DNA of 64,000 bases, from NCBI GenBank assembly GCA_030052745.1, contig JANBVO010000028.1:393828-457827 (forward strand), given 5' to 3'. Below are positions 46,408 through 59,261 of this stretch, piece by piece. A program made the position numbers and the translations under genes. This DNA comes from Pleurostoma richardsiae (Eukaryota > Ascomycota > Sordariomycetes > Calosphaeriales > Pleurostomataceae). The notes below the pieces were generated by a model. It was not told where the DNA came from. It did not search any database and saw only the letters and a program-made list of their open reading frames with translations. The number at the start of each line of letters is the position of its first letter. The stretch's first letter is position 1.

Positions 46408-47698
46408 TGTGTGGCTAGTGCGTGCGTTACATCATGCCACAGCAACAGCTGCTCCTCCCCCCTTTTGAGCTACCGGCAGATACCTCTGTCGCACCTTTTC
46501 TGACGCGTGAAACAGCCGCGGGCATCACGGTATCCCCATGTACCAATCCTATCATATCATCATAGGTTGGCTGGGCTGCCCTTCTTCATTCTCTCCCTCA
46601 GTCCTCGATTCCTTGTTTGCAAGCCACAGCAATTCCATCATCGTGCTGGGGAACCTGGGGCGGCTGCGTCGGAGTACTCCGTATACCAGACTAATGTGCA
46701 GGTAGTACATCATACATCACCGCTGTGTGCTTCTTCCTCTTCCCTCGGATTCTAGAACTCTGCTATCCCGCTACAGCAGCTACTGTGTACGCCATATGCA
46801 CATTACGACACTCTAGCTCCGATGGACTACATCGTGCCGTCTCTTTGTTGCCTACCTAACTATCCGTAACAACCTCAGCTAGTAACAAGATACCGTGTCC
46901 TCAGCTGCCTAGACCGTCTATCTTGAGATGTGGCTTCTACGCTTCCTATACAGATGATAGATAACAAAATGACCATCTGTTCTGAAACAGAGGCAGCAGC
47001 AATACACAAAGTCATGCTCACCGGCACGCAGGGACACACCAGCAAGCTGTCGTCATGGTCCCCCCAAAGGCGCGCATGTGATTGATGCCAACTGACGTGA
47101 CGCTAAACAAAATAAATCCTCCGCGCACTTATTAGCTCCGGCGCCCCGTCCGCAATAGCTCGACTTCTGCAGTGACAAAACAGGAATCTGGGCACATGAG
47201 GAGAAACGCGCCGCGCGTGAGTGGCTCACAGCCCGTGACGACATGACCCCTTCCTGCGCGGCAGCACATTGAATCCAGTCAGCGGGCATAGTCATAGACT
47301 AATACCTAACTGTACAGTGGGGGTTTTCCATGTCGAAAAGCACAGTACAGTTCAAGAAAGGATCTGGCATCAAAGGCCTCTGATTTCCCATTTTGGGTTC
47401 ACTATGTCTACCAATTTGTAGTCCACGTCCACTACTGCTCTGATTGCATTCTAATGCGACAGACAGTCCTGATATTAAGGCAACGCCTGTGCCTTCTCTC
47501 CATGGCCTCCGTGATGATGAGGCCAGATAACAAAGGTTTATGGGGTCGGCTCCTTCGCCCGCCCAAGGTAAATGAGGTATCACTTTAAGGAGAAGTATAA
47601 CACACGATTCCGCTTCCACGGAACCGCAATGCAGCCGCCAAACGATGCAGAATTGAAGAGGGCGCAGGGAGCAGCAGCTCTAACATTAGCAGCAGAGC

Positions 47699-50600
47699 TC
47701 ATCTTTTCCACCCCCAGAAACCCCCCGAAGCCGTACTCGCAGGCGTCGTCGCCGTCGGCGCCGCCGCGCTCTTAGCAGCAGCAGCGGCCGGCACCTCCCC
47801 GCCGCTCGCCGTCCCCGCCGTGAACCGGCTGAACATGCCCCCGATCGCCGCCGACGCCTGAGCCGCCGCCGTCGAGCCCGCGTGGGCTGCCCCGGTCCCG
47901 GCACTCGGCACGTCCCCCGGTGCCAGGCCGAGCGCCTTGCGCATGTTCTCCAGCCGCTGCTTCGCCTCCTCGGCCTCCTGCTTGGCGATCGCCTCCGCCG
48001 TCTTGGCCTGCACCAGCTCCAACAGCAGCGCCTCGTGCTCGCTGACGGGCGCGGTCGTCGGCGCCGATGCTAGACCGGAGGAGGACGATGACGACTCGGG
48101 GAGAGTGTTGGTGCGGGGAACGCCGAGCGACGAGGTCCGCTTCCCGTACGGGTTGACCTGCGAGGGCGTGGACTTGCTACGCCCCAGCTTCAGCTCTCGC
48201 AGGCCACCTCCGGTGCCGCTACTTGCGCCGCTGCTGATAGCGCTGCTGCCCGTAGCAGGGGCGGTAGCGGCCCGGGAGAACCAGCTATCGCCAGTGGGAG
48301 CGTCGGCCGCTGCAGAGGGTGTGCTGCCCTCGGAGGCACGCACGCGCATGCCGTGGATCTGCCGCTCTAAGCGCTGCTTGTCCTGGTGGAGATTTCGGGC
48401 GTGCGTGTGGCTCTCGCGGAGCTGGTCTCTCAGCGTGGATATCTCCTGCTCCAGATCGCGCGCCCTGCGGCTGCCTTCCTGCGTCTTAGAGAGCTCGATC
48501 GTCAGCTGTTCCTTCGCCCGGGCGAGCTCATCCCGCAGTTGTGACTTGGTCTGCGATATTGATGATCGCCGATCGTCCGTTTTGGATGCGGCGAATCTTT
48601 CCTCGACCATGTCGAGAAGCCCGGACAGATGGTCAGCGTCTTGCCCCCCACCGCTGCCGTTGATCTCTGCATCCTCGCGCCCATCGCTTTCTATTGATGT
48701 CTGTACTTGCTCCGAATCATCCTGATACGCTCTCAAGTTATCCGCCGGTGTTATGGTCTCCTCGCTTGCGCCGCTGTGAGCAGTCGTCACCGTCTCGGTG
48801 CTGGCTTTCTTCTTCAGTCCGTCGAGCAGAGAGCGGACGGCCTTTCGGTCCTCGTCCCGCTCTTCCCTTTCCTTCTGCAACTGGTTCGCCAACAGTGCAT
48901 GTTGCCGCTGCAGCTCGCTGAGGGCGGTGAGCAGGTCCTCAATCTGACTATGCAGGTATCTGGTATCAGAAGTGTTGTGATTCGTAGAGAGGGTCGACGC
49001 CGGCTTCGCGAAGGGTGTCGATTCGCGCGTCGAGGGAGAGTCGTCGGCATTGGAGGAGTCGCGCGAGAGTGAGGTCGCATCGGTGGAAGCTGAGCTTAGC
49101 ACGCTGGATGCGGAAGACGAGGCTGCTTCCATGGAGTTGAGGGTAGACGCAAGGCTCTGCTTGGATGCGCTCCTTCGCAGCATGCTGAGGGGCCGTGATG
49201 GAGCAGAGAGGCCCGGGCTGAGGTTGTTGGGTTTCGGGGATGAGGAGTTGGTGTTGGATGAATTGAACCAGATTCGGCCAAGGAATCGGGATGCAGCTGT
49301 GGATACTGCCGACGCCCGCACCTCATTTGGGGTGGCGCTGGTCGCAATCTGCGCGTCCCGGTACCCCTGCTCGAGGACCTGCAGGCGGTCTCTGGTAACC
49401 ACGCCCGACAGGCTGACAAAATCCTGGACGAACTCGTCGGCGTTGTAGTGGTAGCAGTCCCAGAGGCCGCGCGACAGCAGCAGCTGCATAACGTCCTCCA
49501 TCTCGGTGCAGGCAAGGATGCGGCCCTGGTTCTTGTGCATGAGTGACAGCGCCACCCGCATGATGGTCTCCGACGCGCCCTCGGCAAAGACAACATCGTA
49601 GATGCGAAACAGCATGGGTAGCGGGCATGTAACGCCGAAAAAGGAGAGGAACCATTGTGAAACGTAGGCGGGATCAACCTGCAAATCATCCAGATGGCCC
49701 GATAATATGGGCAGATGTTGCCGCAGGAGCTCCCGAAATTGATATATCCGTACGTGCAGCCCCGCAAGGTCAGGGAGGAACGAGTTTCGGAGATCGTAAC
49801 TCTCCATCAACCTAAACAAAGTGTCATTGCTTGTTAGCTCCCGCAGTTTCACCTCAATAACATCAGATGGGAAAGGCGTGATTGCTCGTACCTGACCAAA
49901 ACACAGAATGCCTGCTTGTCCGTCATGTGCATCAGCAGCGGACCGACCAGGAAAGCAAGCCCCTGGCAGTACCCAATCTTCTGGTCGTAGAGGCTGTAGC
50001 ACTTGAGCACCCGGCCCAGCATGCGCTGGCCGTCCCCGTCCGGCTCCCGGAACATGTCCACGCCTGGGAAGCTCCGCCCGAGGTCCCTGCCGATGATGCC
50101 TTCGTACGGACTGGACTCACCCGACAGCCTTTCGAACTGTTCCTCTAGGGCCGAGTCCCGGGCACCAGACATGCTCTGCCAGACCACGCCGCGCAGGGGC
50201 GGAGGGATGCCCTTGCGAATCTTGTTTGACAACAGTGTAGGCAGTCGGGCTGCCGTCTGTGGGTAGTCATTGACCAGGGCGGCGTAGAATTCGAGGTCGG
50301 TCATGGGGGGTGGTGGTAGCATTGAGTACCGTAGAGCAGCCGGCTGGGGGCCGCGCACCATTTCCCGCAGCTGCGCCATAGACGGTGGTCTGGGACGGCG
50401 AGCAGATTGTTCCTGCTGTATAATCCGGACCTTGACGCTTTTTGGGTTCGTGGCCAGCTTGTTGTTCTCCTGCTCCAGCCGGGCAAGAAGCATAGCAGTA
50501 GACTAGGAAACAGAGAAGGTCAGGAATGCTCGTCTACACTATCTGGGATGGATCGACCAAAGTGACGGACGGTGGTCCCACAGATCGGAAAGACTTACAT

Positions 50601-51090
50601 TGTCTGATTCCTGGTCTTTCGACTCTTTATCCTCGGACTCTTGGAGCGAGTCCCAGTCGACTTGTTCGTCATCCGAGTCATTCTCGCCATCTTCTATGGC
50701 CGTGTCGTCATTCTCCTGTACCGAGCCACCATCAATATCCTGAAGCTCGTCTTGTAGACTTTTCCCGCGCTGGGAGGTCGCGTCCGGCTCTCCGGCCGTT
50801 CCGTCATCCTCCTCCGGGACGGTCTCGGCCATAGCATCGCTCGGCGTGTATCCGTGTCCGAACGGGCTTTTTCCGGTCGGGGTCCCGATGCTGGTGTTGA
50901 CACTAAGGACCGGTGGCTCGGAGAGGCGGACGGTAACGAGAGAATCATGGTCGATGGCGCGGGTCTCATAGCGGTCGGTAGTAGGGGAGCCGATCGAGTC
51001 GGGTAGCGAGTTACTCCTCATGCGCGGGGCAGACGACGTCGACTCTGTAGCTGCATGGTGGGTGACCGTTTCCTCCTGGCCGGGCTCCAT
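47699..51090 (-). CDS. GYP5: Rab GTPase-activating protein, Gyp5/EVI5 type (1071 aa)
   Basis: TBC-domain proteins speed GTP hydrolysis by Rab GTPases; yeast Gyp5 acts on Ypt1 and Sec4 in ER-Golgi and exocytic traffic. Exons on the minus strand: 51090-50599, 50502-49892, 49811-47699. The N-terminus (1-164) is acidic and Ser-rich. A helix LLARLEQENNKLATNPKSVK precedes the TBC domain, as in EVI5. The TBC domain runs from about residue 262 (GIPPPLRGVVW) to about 475. Both catalytic fingers are intact: Arg307 in IIGRDLGRSFPG and Gln344 in YCQG. After a Ser-rich linker there is a long coiled coil (about residues 690-890, split) and a second one near 960-1010 (SEHEALLLELVQAKTAEAIAKQEAEEAKQRLENM). 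It ends in an Ala/Thr-rich tail with GFWGWKR. Assignment within the TBC family is good but not certain. Confidence 0.92.
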
Positions 51091-53184
51091 TATGAAGCCC
51101 CGACCTCAACCTGCGTCTGTAGTGCGTAGAATCGCCTCAGTAAAGACTGGAATGGGGGTAAATGAACGTTGAGTTTGTCCAACGAAATCCCCGGTGACCA
51201 AACCGTGGGCGGAGGAGAGATTGGCTAGCAAGACGGCATTGACAGCTAATGTCGAGAAACGGGAGGGTGTTCCCGTGTGAGAGAATGCGAGGGAGGTGGG
51301 TAGGGAGAAGCTTGTCGTCTGCCGTCGTTATTCGAGACTGGAGCTCGGCTGAATGCCCTTCTGTTCTCCTCCAGCGGTAATAACAAAGGCCAAGGGCCAG
51401 AGTTCTGCTAAAGAGTGACAGGCGGCTGGAGCACTGGAATTCCAGCAAAATAGTGCTAGGCGCTTCCAGACCTGGTGTTGTTTTGCCCCGGTCCCCAGGA
51501 GACTGAAACAGTAGGTGAACCCCGAGGTTACGATGACCCGCAGAGGCGAAGGCACGATGGCAGGAGGAACCGACAGAGAGACAAGGAGCGTCTGCCAGAC
51601 TGCGGAGCTAGGCAGCTGGACACAGCGGCGATGGTGCATAAATGAGTGTTCCGAGTGAATAAAATCCAAAGAGAAAGGAGGGCTGAAAGTGAGCGAGCGA
51701 TTTGGCAGACCTGCCTCCCTTACCTGCCCCCCGTTCCGAGTATCCCAGCGTTCTGGAAATGAGGGAAAGCTCACGCGATAACGATTGGGAATAAAACCAG
51801 GGGTTTTCTAGGAAGCCCATCCCGAGCTGTGATTCGCCAGAAACGTCCTGGACGCCCGTTTGATTGGCCAATGTGACTCTGTTATACCTTAACTGTAAGT
51901 CAATTAAGGCACTTTCGCGATATTACAGCCAGTCAAAGAGCCCAGCCCGTCAACGCGTGAGATCTTGCATTATTCCTGCTTTGCATCCCGCACCTGCAAC
52001 TGGCTCCAGGTGGAAATAAGCAGAGAGGCTGCTGAGAAGGTCAGTCAGTAGTTGCTTGCAAACAATACTAACAAGACTGGAGGACGCGTTCGTTTATTCC
52101 GTCCCCATCACCTCCTGCAAGCACGGACACCACACTGCGATCCTCCAGAAACTGTTTCTCGCACGCCACGCCGCGTCCCGGCTTGGCGGGGCTGGCGGAG
52201 ACCGTTCCCAACCGCCGCCTGCTTGTCTGTTCAACCACCCCAATAACAGTTGAAGCTCGTCAGCTATGGCTATGACCAGCTAGGCGAGTGTACCCCATAC
52301 GGAGTGGTATTATGGGATCTGCATCACCTCATAAGGAGCTTCAATACCTTTCCCAAAGTGTCAAATGTGCTTCCCCCCGTCTCAGACCTGACACGGCTCG
52401 TGCCGATAGCGGCACCCTCAGGCCCCCCTGTCCTCGGGGCTGGCCCGCGAATGTGTCGCGACCAGTGGGGAGCTAAATTAGCAAGACATGGCCTAACTAC
52501 TACCACGTACACTACTATACCAGCTCAAGGAAACCTTAGAACGGAATTGGGGCAGGACGGACCTGTCACTCAGGCGCATATATCAACGGTTGGCGTCTTG
52601 TTGTGACTTGTGAGCTTGCAAGCATAACCGGCTGCAGTATCATCCCCATCCGAAATCCGAACATCCATGCATGCCCACTCCGAACTGGCGGGAAGCTTTG
52701 GATGGTGCGGAGGGGTTAATATCTCGGTCCTCGAAACAGCAGCGCCATGGCCATGACATCCTTCGGCATATCATCGCGGTCTCCTAACAGGATATCTCCA
52801 AATTCCTCTCATGTACGTAGTAGTAATATCTAGAAGACATAGACATAAATATAAGAACAAACTTAGGTATGTTACCGCCCTCGGCCTTCGTATTTCCACT
52901 TGACCCGCTGGACCAAACCAAAGACGCCAGAAGCTCTCACGCTCAGCCAGCCAACGCCAGTCCATGCAGTTGAAGATGAAAACCCAGCTTGCCCCTTTGC
53001 CCAGTGGCGACGCGAAGCTAGCCAGCCGCCCCGGTATCACATTTTGTTTTTTCTCGCCAAAATCCAGAACCCAGGTATCCGATATATACTTCGCAAGCTA
53101 GAGTTCCCAGAACGCAGTACAAAGTTCGCACATGAAGTACATGAAGCAGCCGAACAGAGAGCGTCAGACATAGGAGACCGACAA
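51091..53184. other. Intergenic, 2.1 kb
   Basis: No gene is seen. It lies between the Rab-GAP promoter and the 3' end of the SSXT-like gene. A short AT-rich patch is present near 52820-52870. Confidence 0.5.
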
Positions 53185-54865
53185 TCATGACGTCGCAATA
53201 GCATGCGTCTGGGGAGCAGAGGCCGCGGCCATCTGCGGCGTCTTGTGCCCCTGCCCGGGAGAAGCAGCAGAGTTGGGGTGGACAGGGCCCTGGCCTTGAT
53301 GCGGTCGCTGCTGCGCTGCCGATGCCGCGCTGCCGCCCCGAGCCGCCTGATTCGGGGGTGGGTAGGCCGGTTCTTTCCTGGGATCGATTCCGGGGAACAA
53401 GGCTTGAAGCTTCTTGTAGAGGTCCTTGATATACCTATCCCTGCCTTCGCGATCCGCAGATGGGTCCGTCTTCTCCGAGTTCGGATCCAGGCCTGGGATC
53501 TGTCCCTTGAGCTTGATTGAGAGGTTCAGAGGCGGCGGGCTTAGATAGGCCGGACACGGTGGCACCTGGACGGGGTTTTTCTTATCTGCAAGCAAGGCCA
53601 GGTATGAGAGATTGGCTTGTAACCTCCGTAGGCATCTGATTCAGCGATATGTGGTTAGTCGTCGGCCAAGCACATCGACGAGGAACCGGGCAGCCACTTA
53701 CTGTACGTAGTCCTGGTGAACCAGCTTCTCTTCCTCCGTCATCTCCTTTTCTTTATCACCTGCGGCCGCGCCATCGCTGTTCACGGCGGCATGCTCCTTT
53801 TTCAGTTCCTCATGCGTATTCTGCAGTAATATTGACTCGCAGAGCAACTCTTGATTGATCTCCAGCAGAAGAGCGAATCTCTCCTTCTCCCGCGATTCAG
53901 TCCCCGGGCTCAGAGGTGTTGACGCGGACGTGCCGTTCCCATTTGGCATCTGTCCTGTCGAAGGGAAGGTCGGTGTTTGCGGCGTCGTGATGTTCGTGGA
54001 TGGCGGCTGTGCCTGCGCCGACGCTGCGCTCTGGGGGGTCCCTGCAGCGTTCTGTGGCGTAGACACGTGGCCTTGCTGCGAAGGCATGGACGATGTCGGG
54101 GTTCCTTGCGAACCACCAAAGGGCCGCTGGGGAGTCGACATGCCCATAGCAGCTGCGTTCTGCTGTGACGGGTGCATGCGCGGCATCATCTGCTGTTGCG
54201 GGGCCATACCTGCGGCGTTCATCGGGAAGCCGCCCATAGAGCCACCCATCATCATGTTTGGGGGAAACTGGCCGTGGGGAGGAGCAGTGGTCGGCACGCC
54301 TGCACCATAAGGAGAACCCGTGAAGGGGGGCTGGTATGACACTGGTCGAATTGAGACACGTCAGTGCTGTCTGGCAAGGGAGAACGATCAAGCAAGGCCG
54401 GGCAAGGGTGTGTTTGCATTGTGATGGTGGGCATCCGACCAGAGGGACTGCGCTGCTTTTCTCATGGGTGGCATTCACAAGCTTTGGGCAGACCAGGGCC
54501 TCCCAAGATTGCGGATAGGCGGGATCGACGAGTGACAGGAAGAAAGGCAGTGGAGGACAAGCGGGTGTGTAACGAGGGGGTAGGAAAGAAAGCAACTTAC
54601 TTTGGCCATTGGCGGCCATGTGCGGCATGGCGGTATTCTGCATCATTCCTGCAGGGCCAGCACCGCCAGGCATCATGGCAGCCGGACTGGGACCGCCAGG
54701 GAAAGGGCCTTGGGCCCCCATGGGGAATTGCTGCGGGTTATACATCATCTGTGGCGGCTGGTTCGGAGAAGGACCAGGCTGCATCTGAGGGTTCTGAGGC
54801 GGTGGGGCGCCGTTAAACGCCTGACCTGCGGCGGTGTTGGGGAAGCCATAGGGAGCCGAGTACAT
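53185..54865 (-). CDS. SS18/SSXT-like protein, probable chromatin-remodelling cofactor (451 aa)
   Basis: Exons on the minus strand: 54865-54601, 54341-53702, 53635-53185. The N-terminal 180 residues are Met/Pro/Gln/Gly-rich and disordered, followed by Thr/Ser/Pro/Gln-rich sequence. The only folded-looking part spans the second intron: REKERFALLLEINQELLCESILLQNTHEELKKE, a linker, then DYVQCLRRLQANLSYLALLADKK. This pair of helices resembles the SSXT (SS18 N-terminal) domain, where a Gln-rich coactivator binds SWI/SNF; I also recall Neurospora proteins of this type named glutamine repeat protein-1. A conserved-looking block follows (CPAYLSPPPLNLSIKLKGQIPGLDPNSEKTDPSADREGRDRYIKDLYKKLQALFPGIDP). 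The function as a SWI/SNF partner is inferred. The 259-nt first intron is the longest in the window. Confidence 0.8.
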
Positions 54866-56759
54866 GGCTTATACAAGGAGAGGCGCGGGAAACGCCAAGG
54901 AACAAGCGACGTCTCGCGCCGGCAGAGGGAGACCGTGGGAAGGGATGGATGGCCGATGGGGGATGGACCGTGATGTTTCGCTGCTTCAGGCCAAGTACCG
55001 CAGCCGTGGATTCGTCGATGTGGGGTAGGGGGTGAGACCAGCAATCCTGGCACGACGACTCAGTCGCAGCCAAGGGGGTGTGGGCCTGATGATTGGCGTG
55101 AGGCACAGGGAGTGTCCTGCAGAATGACTGGGAACGCCGCCCGGTGTGTCGATGATGCACAAAAGCTCAACGAGGTGTTGTGTCGTGCGAGGGGTGGCGT
55201 ACAGAGGCAGATAGGGCCTCCCGTCTCTCAGTCTCGCCTTCTTCGTCTCTCCCTTGTGGTCGCCAATTGATTAATATAAGCAGTCCCGACTCCTCTCTCC
55301 GTCGCCAGCCAGCCCAGCTGTGAGTCGCACGTCAAGCCTGCCAGCGAACAGCCGGGAGGGGATGTAGCGACAGCACCGCAAGGGAGCAGCACACCAGCAG
55401 CGCACTCGATGAGGGATGAGGGGAGGTGACAGCGATGCTCTGACACCCAGAGTCTGGAGTCTGGACACCCTAGACAGCCAACACCGTTCCCGGGATGCAC
55501 ACGGGGGTGTGGGCAGATGGAGCGGTGGGTGGTGGTGACGAGAGGGAGGGGCCCTCTCAGACGCGGATAGCCTCGCCTCTGCTCTGGGACTGGAGCAGAT
55601 CCACGCGGATCTTCCTTCCTCTGGCCGCCGGAATTTACGCCTCGAAAGGGGTAGGGGTCAGATGGATGGAGCCTGGCGGCGGTCTCGGGGTGCCGTGGTT
55701 GGGTGACAAGCAGGGCGGCGAGGAACGTGCCGCCGAGAGACAATGCGATAGTCCAACGGATCGGGGTGGCCCGGTCAGCAAGCCGAATCTTTATCAGAAA
55801 TGACAATAGCTAGGCCGGCAAGGTAGCCTGGGTAGCTCAGCGCCGGCAAATGGAGCTCAGAAAGTGCTCCTTTCTTGCGGTCAAAGATCGGGTGGTTGGT
55901 GTCCGCTGAGTTTGCACGCTTTTTTTGCTGGCGGGCGGGCGGGCGTGGCACGGCAAAGGGAGGGGGAGCAGAGAAAAAAGCAATTAATGAATAAAGCGGG
56001 TCTCCGCACTTGGGATGGTCTGCATCGGAGGCTAATCAACGTGGCTCGAGCTTTGCCTCTTTTCGCCTGATCCTGTGGATCACAGCACCCGCAAGGCCCG
56101 ACACGCCCACGACGGCTTCTCCTTCGCACGGGCTCGACACGGCACTAGAACACTGTCGACTACGCTGTATGACGAGGCACGAACGGCCTGAAGATGCCGG
56201 ATACATATTGGCAGGCAGACAGGCAAGTCATCTAAGCGAGCGGACCTGGATCCTGCTACTTTTGCGCACCTAGAGTAGCGTAGAGCTGCGTAGAGTAGTA
56301 TGCTCCACAGAGAATACAACCGAGAGGAACTTGCCATCTCTCTGCCTTGCTTGGCTCTCTTCCTCCAGGCAGGCCGTTGTGTCACCAGGGGCGGGTCGCC
56401 GGCCATGCGTGTTTGACACCTCTGCACGTCTTCCATTCGCCTGTACGACACTGTCAGGCGCACATGGCCTGTGTGACAGCTTGTCGAATCGTGCAGGCTG
56501 CACACAACGCAGTCGATCCTCCTTCACCCCGTACAGCGATCCAACAACCCACGCCTTGCTGCCTCCGTTGGTTTGTCTGGCTTCTCTCCACTGCTAGGCG
56601 GACGGCCAAGTCACTGATACAGAGACACCTCAGGAACGGACGGGGGAACATGTCCTTTGTTTGCGGGTGATATCGGTCCATTAAATCGTCATATGATGTA
56701 CCACAGCTAGCATCTACACAGTATGCATTTTCTCCTTCTTGTTTCTCCTCTGTTCCTTA
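54866..56759. other. Intergenic, 1.9 kb
   Basis: No gene is seen. It lies upstream of the SSXT-like gene and downstream of the esterase. A GGGC repeat (about 55931-55943) and C/T-rich strand asymmetry in the first 700 bases suggest a promoter and leader for the SSXT-like gene. Confidence 0.5.
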
Positions 56760-57890
56760 TCAGCGTCCATACTGCACCCCATATGATGAATTGCCTGCGA
56801 CCACATCGATGAAATGCCTGGCAATGATCGAGTCTAGAGTGTCTCGTCAGTTTCAATCATGCCCACGAGAGCCTCTCCTCCAACGACTTCAATCACGTGA
56901 TCTCCAGTAGCACTCACCAGTCTTCTCCGAAGGATGCAGCTCGTCATACCACAAGAAGCTCGACGCCGGCTCCGGCGAGACCACGCAGTCCGAGTTGTTT
57001 GTAGGCACGCAATGGTGGTAGAACCCCGAGCTGTTCGCCGGCGCGTCGAGGTACGCGGCCGGGTTGTAGTATATATCGGTGAGCAGGCGGTGCACGTCGA
57101 AGACTGCGAAGCTGGCGCCTGGCCACCGCGCCTTGACGAGCAGCTGGAAAGGCGCGCCATAATCGAGGACCCGGTTGACCGTCGTCGTGTACTCGAGTAT
57201 CTTGTTTGCGTACTCGGTCTCATTGTACAGCGTCTTATTCTGCCAGTATTGGTTGTCCCCCACGCCACCGCTCGACTGGCTCGCGTACATGGGCGCGAGG
57301 TGAAGCGGCGCGTTGTTGAGCAACACGAAACGCCGCCCACCGGTCGAGTAAATGTGGTCGAAGACGGACCATATGCAGTCGACGTAGCTGGTAAGGTTGG
57401 TCCCGGACGTCTGCGAGTCGGTCAGGAAAGCGCCGTTGCCGATGTCGTTGGTGCCGATCCACAGCGCGTAGACGGTGTTATCCGCCGTGCGGCCGGCGTA
57501 GAGCTTGCTGGACACCGCAGCGACATCCGCCACGAACGAGGGGATCTCGTCATCTAGAACGGCTGGGAACGGCTTGTCAATCGCCGAGAAGTAGCGCGAG
57601 ATGATCTCGTTGGAACAGGTCGCGCCACTGATGGCATAATCATAGTACTTCGCATCTGTATACTGCGCCACGAACTGGCCCCATGCAAGCCCGCCGCTGG
57701 CTGTGACGTTGGATACAGTCTGCATCGTCCCTGCCGGCGGGGGTTTCCCACCATTGTTGATATAGTACCCGAGACGGCCATCGTCGGTATAGCTATCGCC
57801 GAAGGTGACGAGGTTGCTGAACAGCTTCTTCGTCGGCGTGCAAGAGGCGGCGGCACTGGCGACACCAGCCAGAAGAAGGAGCGCCCACAT
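56760..57890 (-). CDS. Secreted GDSL esterase, CE16 acetylesterase-like (348 aa)
   Basis: Exons on the minus strand: 57890-56918 and 56833-56760. The signal peptide is clear (MWALLLLAGVASAAA). Block I of the SGNH/GDSL fold is FGDSYTD with catalytic Ser33, the Asn block is IGTND, and the last block is WYDELHPSEKT with Asp316 and His319. The layout and ATCSNE, NNAPLHLAP and WPGASFAVFDVH segments fit fungal CE16 acetylesterases, which remove acetyl groups from plant cell-wall sugars. The acceptor at CACTCTAG|AC was chosen because it gives TDSIIARHFIDVVAGNSSY, the helix expected after the catalytic His; reading on instead gives an early, unlike stop. Many Asn-x-Ser/Thr sites fit secretion. The intron contains an ATCACGTGAT palindrome. 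Confidence 0.9.
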
Positions 57891-58840
57891 TGTGCAAGAA
57901 CAAGAAGCTACTCAACTATACCAGCACTTGCAGAAGCACACCTTAATCAGGTGTGTGAATAGCTTTGTTGGATATCCTGGACCCAGGAACCTGGTTCAAG
58001 CAAGAAGCAGCGGAGGAGGACGCAGGAACAGACCCAGGATCCTGTTTTCCTGGTGCCCGGGGGATCATGTAGATAAATGAGCCACTAGCCCACTCCTCTA
58101 CGGGCATCTTGGAGCAATGGCACCGTCCCATTGACCCGGGAAGAAGGGAGCAGATGATGGAAATTGGACTGTTGGCCTGCCACTGCAGCCTATATTGACG
58201 CTCACCGGGCCCTTGCGGTTGCGGATGACGGAGAGGCCGGGAAGCAAGCTGCGGGGGGAGCGAGCCATTGGCAAATGAGCAGTGCAAGGATGGGGTCGAT
58301 GCCCAAATGAGGTCTCCGGAACATGATCATCCTGAGGGGAAGAAGGCCGCCGACATGTCTAGGAACGAGACAGCTCCTCCTCGGTGAGGGGAAGTTGGGG
58401 AAGAGCTTCGACATCGGCACTCTGTCCCGGTCTCTGGTGTCATCATGCATACGACAGCGAACCGTCAATTGACAGACCCGTCTGCAGTGCGGGGAGCCAT
58501 GAAGCTTGTTGTTGATCGGGCTGGCGTCGAGCTACTGACCGGGTCGAAGGAAAGACGCGAAGAGGCGCACTTGGGCTTTCGCAAGAGTCGAGTGATCTTC
58601 CTCCAGAGTTTAGCCTGAATGCCCATCGGCTCGATTCGAGTCCATCCCGAGCCCTCGATGGGGCTCTGAAGCGGAAATAGGCGATTCTGACATGTAAAAG
58701 GGAGACTCCAGTCACCTTTGGTAGAGCCGTCGTTGCAGATGCAGACATCGAGAGACAGACAAAGCGAAGCTGCTCTTGTCCTAGCTGCGCTTGATGAATC
58801 CCACTTGAGACCTAGCTAACAGCACGTATCGTCTTCTTCT

Positions 58841-58875
58841 GTATATAAACTCGTGTCACATACACGTATATAAAC
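58841..58875 (+). promoter_or_regulatory. Duplicated TATA element GTATATAAAC
   Basis: The 10-mer GTATATAAAC occurs at 58841-58850 and again at 58866-58875, with a CGTGT...ACACG inverted arm between the copies. It lies about 390-420 bases before HIS5, far for a TATA box, so it could serve another transcript. Confidence 0.35.
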
Positions 58876-59069
58876 TTCTTCTCTCGTGTTCTCTGGGTAA
58901 TGGAGCCGACTGATCTCAAAAGGATACCCGATATCCGCAGAGTTTGTAGAAGGCGGCTAGAAATGCGGCGGGCCGGAGCGCAAGGATCTGCATCTCCGGA
59001 TTCGGGGCCGGCGTTCACCTTAGCTCAAGACCTAGTTTTCACCACTTCCGTCCGTGAGCCTGCCGCATA

Positions 59070-59076
59070 TGACTCA
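59070..59076 (+). promoter_or_regulatory. Gcn4/CPC1 site TGACTCA
   Basis: This is a perfect general amino-acid control element, 186 bases before the HIS5 start codon. Such sites bind yeast Gcn4 and Neurospora CPC-1 under amino-acid starvation. Confidence 0.65.
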
Positions 59077-59088
59077 AAAAGTGATGAA

Positions 59089-59095
59089 GAGTCAT
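59089..59095 (-). promoter_or_regulatory. Second Gcn4/CPC1 site, inverted (ATGACTC on minus)
   Basis: This second ATGACTC core faces the first at 12 bases' spacing, so the two form an inverted pair in the HIS5 promoter. Confidence 0.6.
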
Positions 59096-59261
59096 CATTG
59101 AAATCGAGAAAGCAACTTCATACGCATAGACACATAATAAGCAAGGGCCACGGGAGATTAAGAAGAGTAGCGAGGCACACGGTCTTCAACGAGCTGTGAT
59201 CTTCAGAGACCTCTATCCAGATCGCAGCCACCCGGTGGCTGCCGCCCTTCTCACCCTCACA

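Larger units (their letters stand above)
45845..47698. other. Intergenic, 1.85 kb, repeat-rich
   Basis: No gene is seen. It holds several simple repeats (TCGG near 45886-45902, ATGG near 46101-46119, a GCT run at 46277-46300), an inverted repeat at 46337-46358 and a palindrome at 46398-46407. The left end is the reticulon promoter; the right end is 3' of the Rab-GAP gene. Confidence 0.55.
57891..59261. other. Divergent promoter region of esterase and HIS5, 1.4 kb
   Basis: No gene is seen. It carries a repeated TATA-like element (58841-58875) and a paired Gcn4/CPC1 site (59070-59095). Confidence 0.6.
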
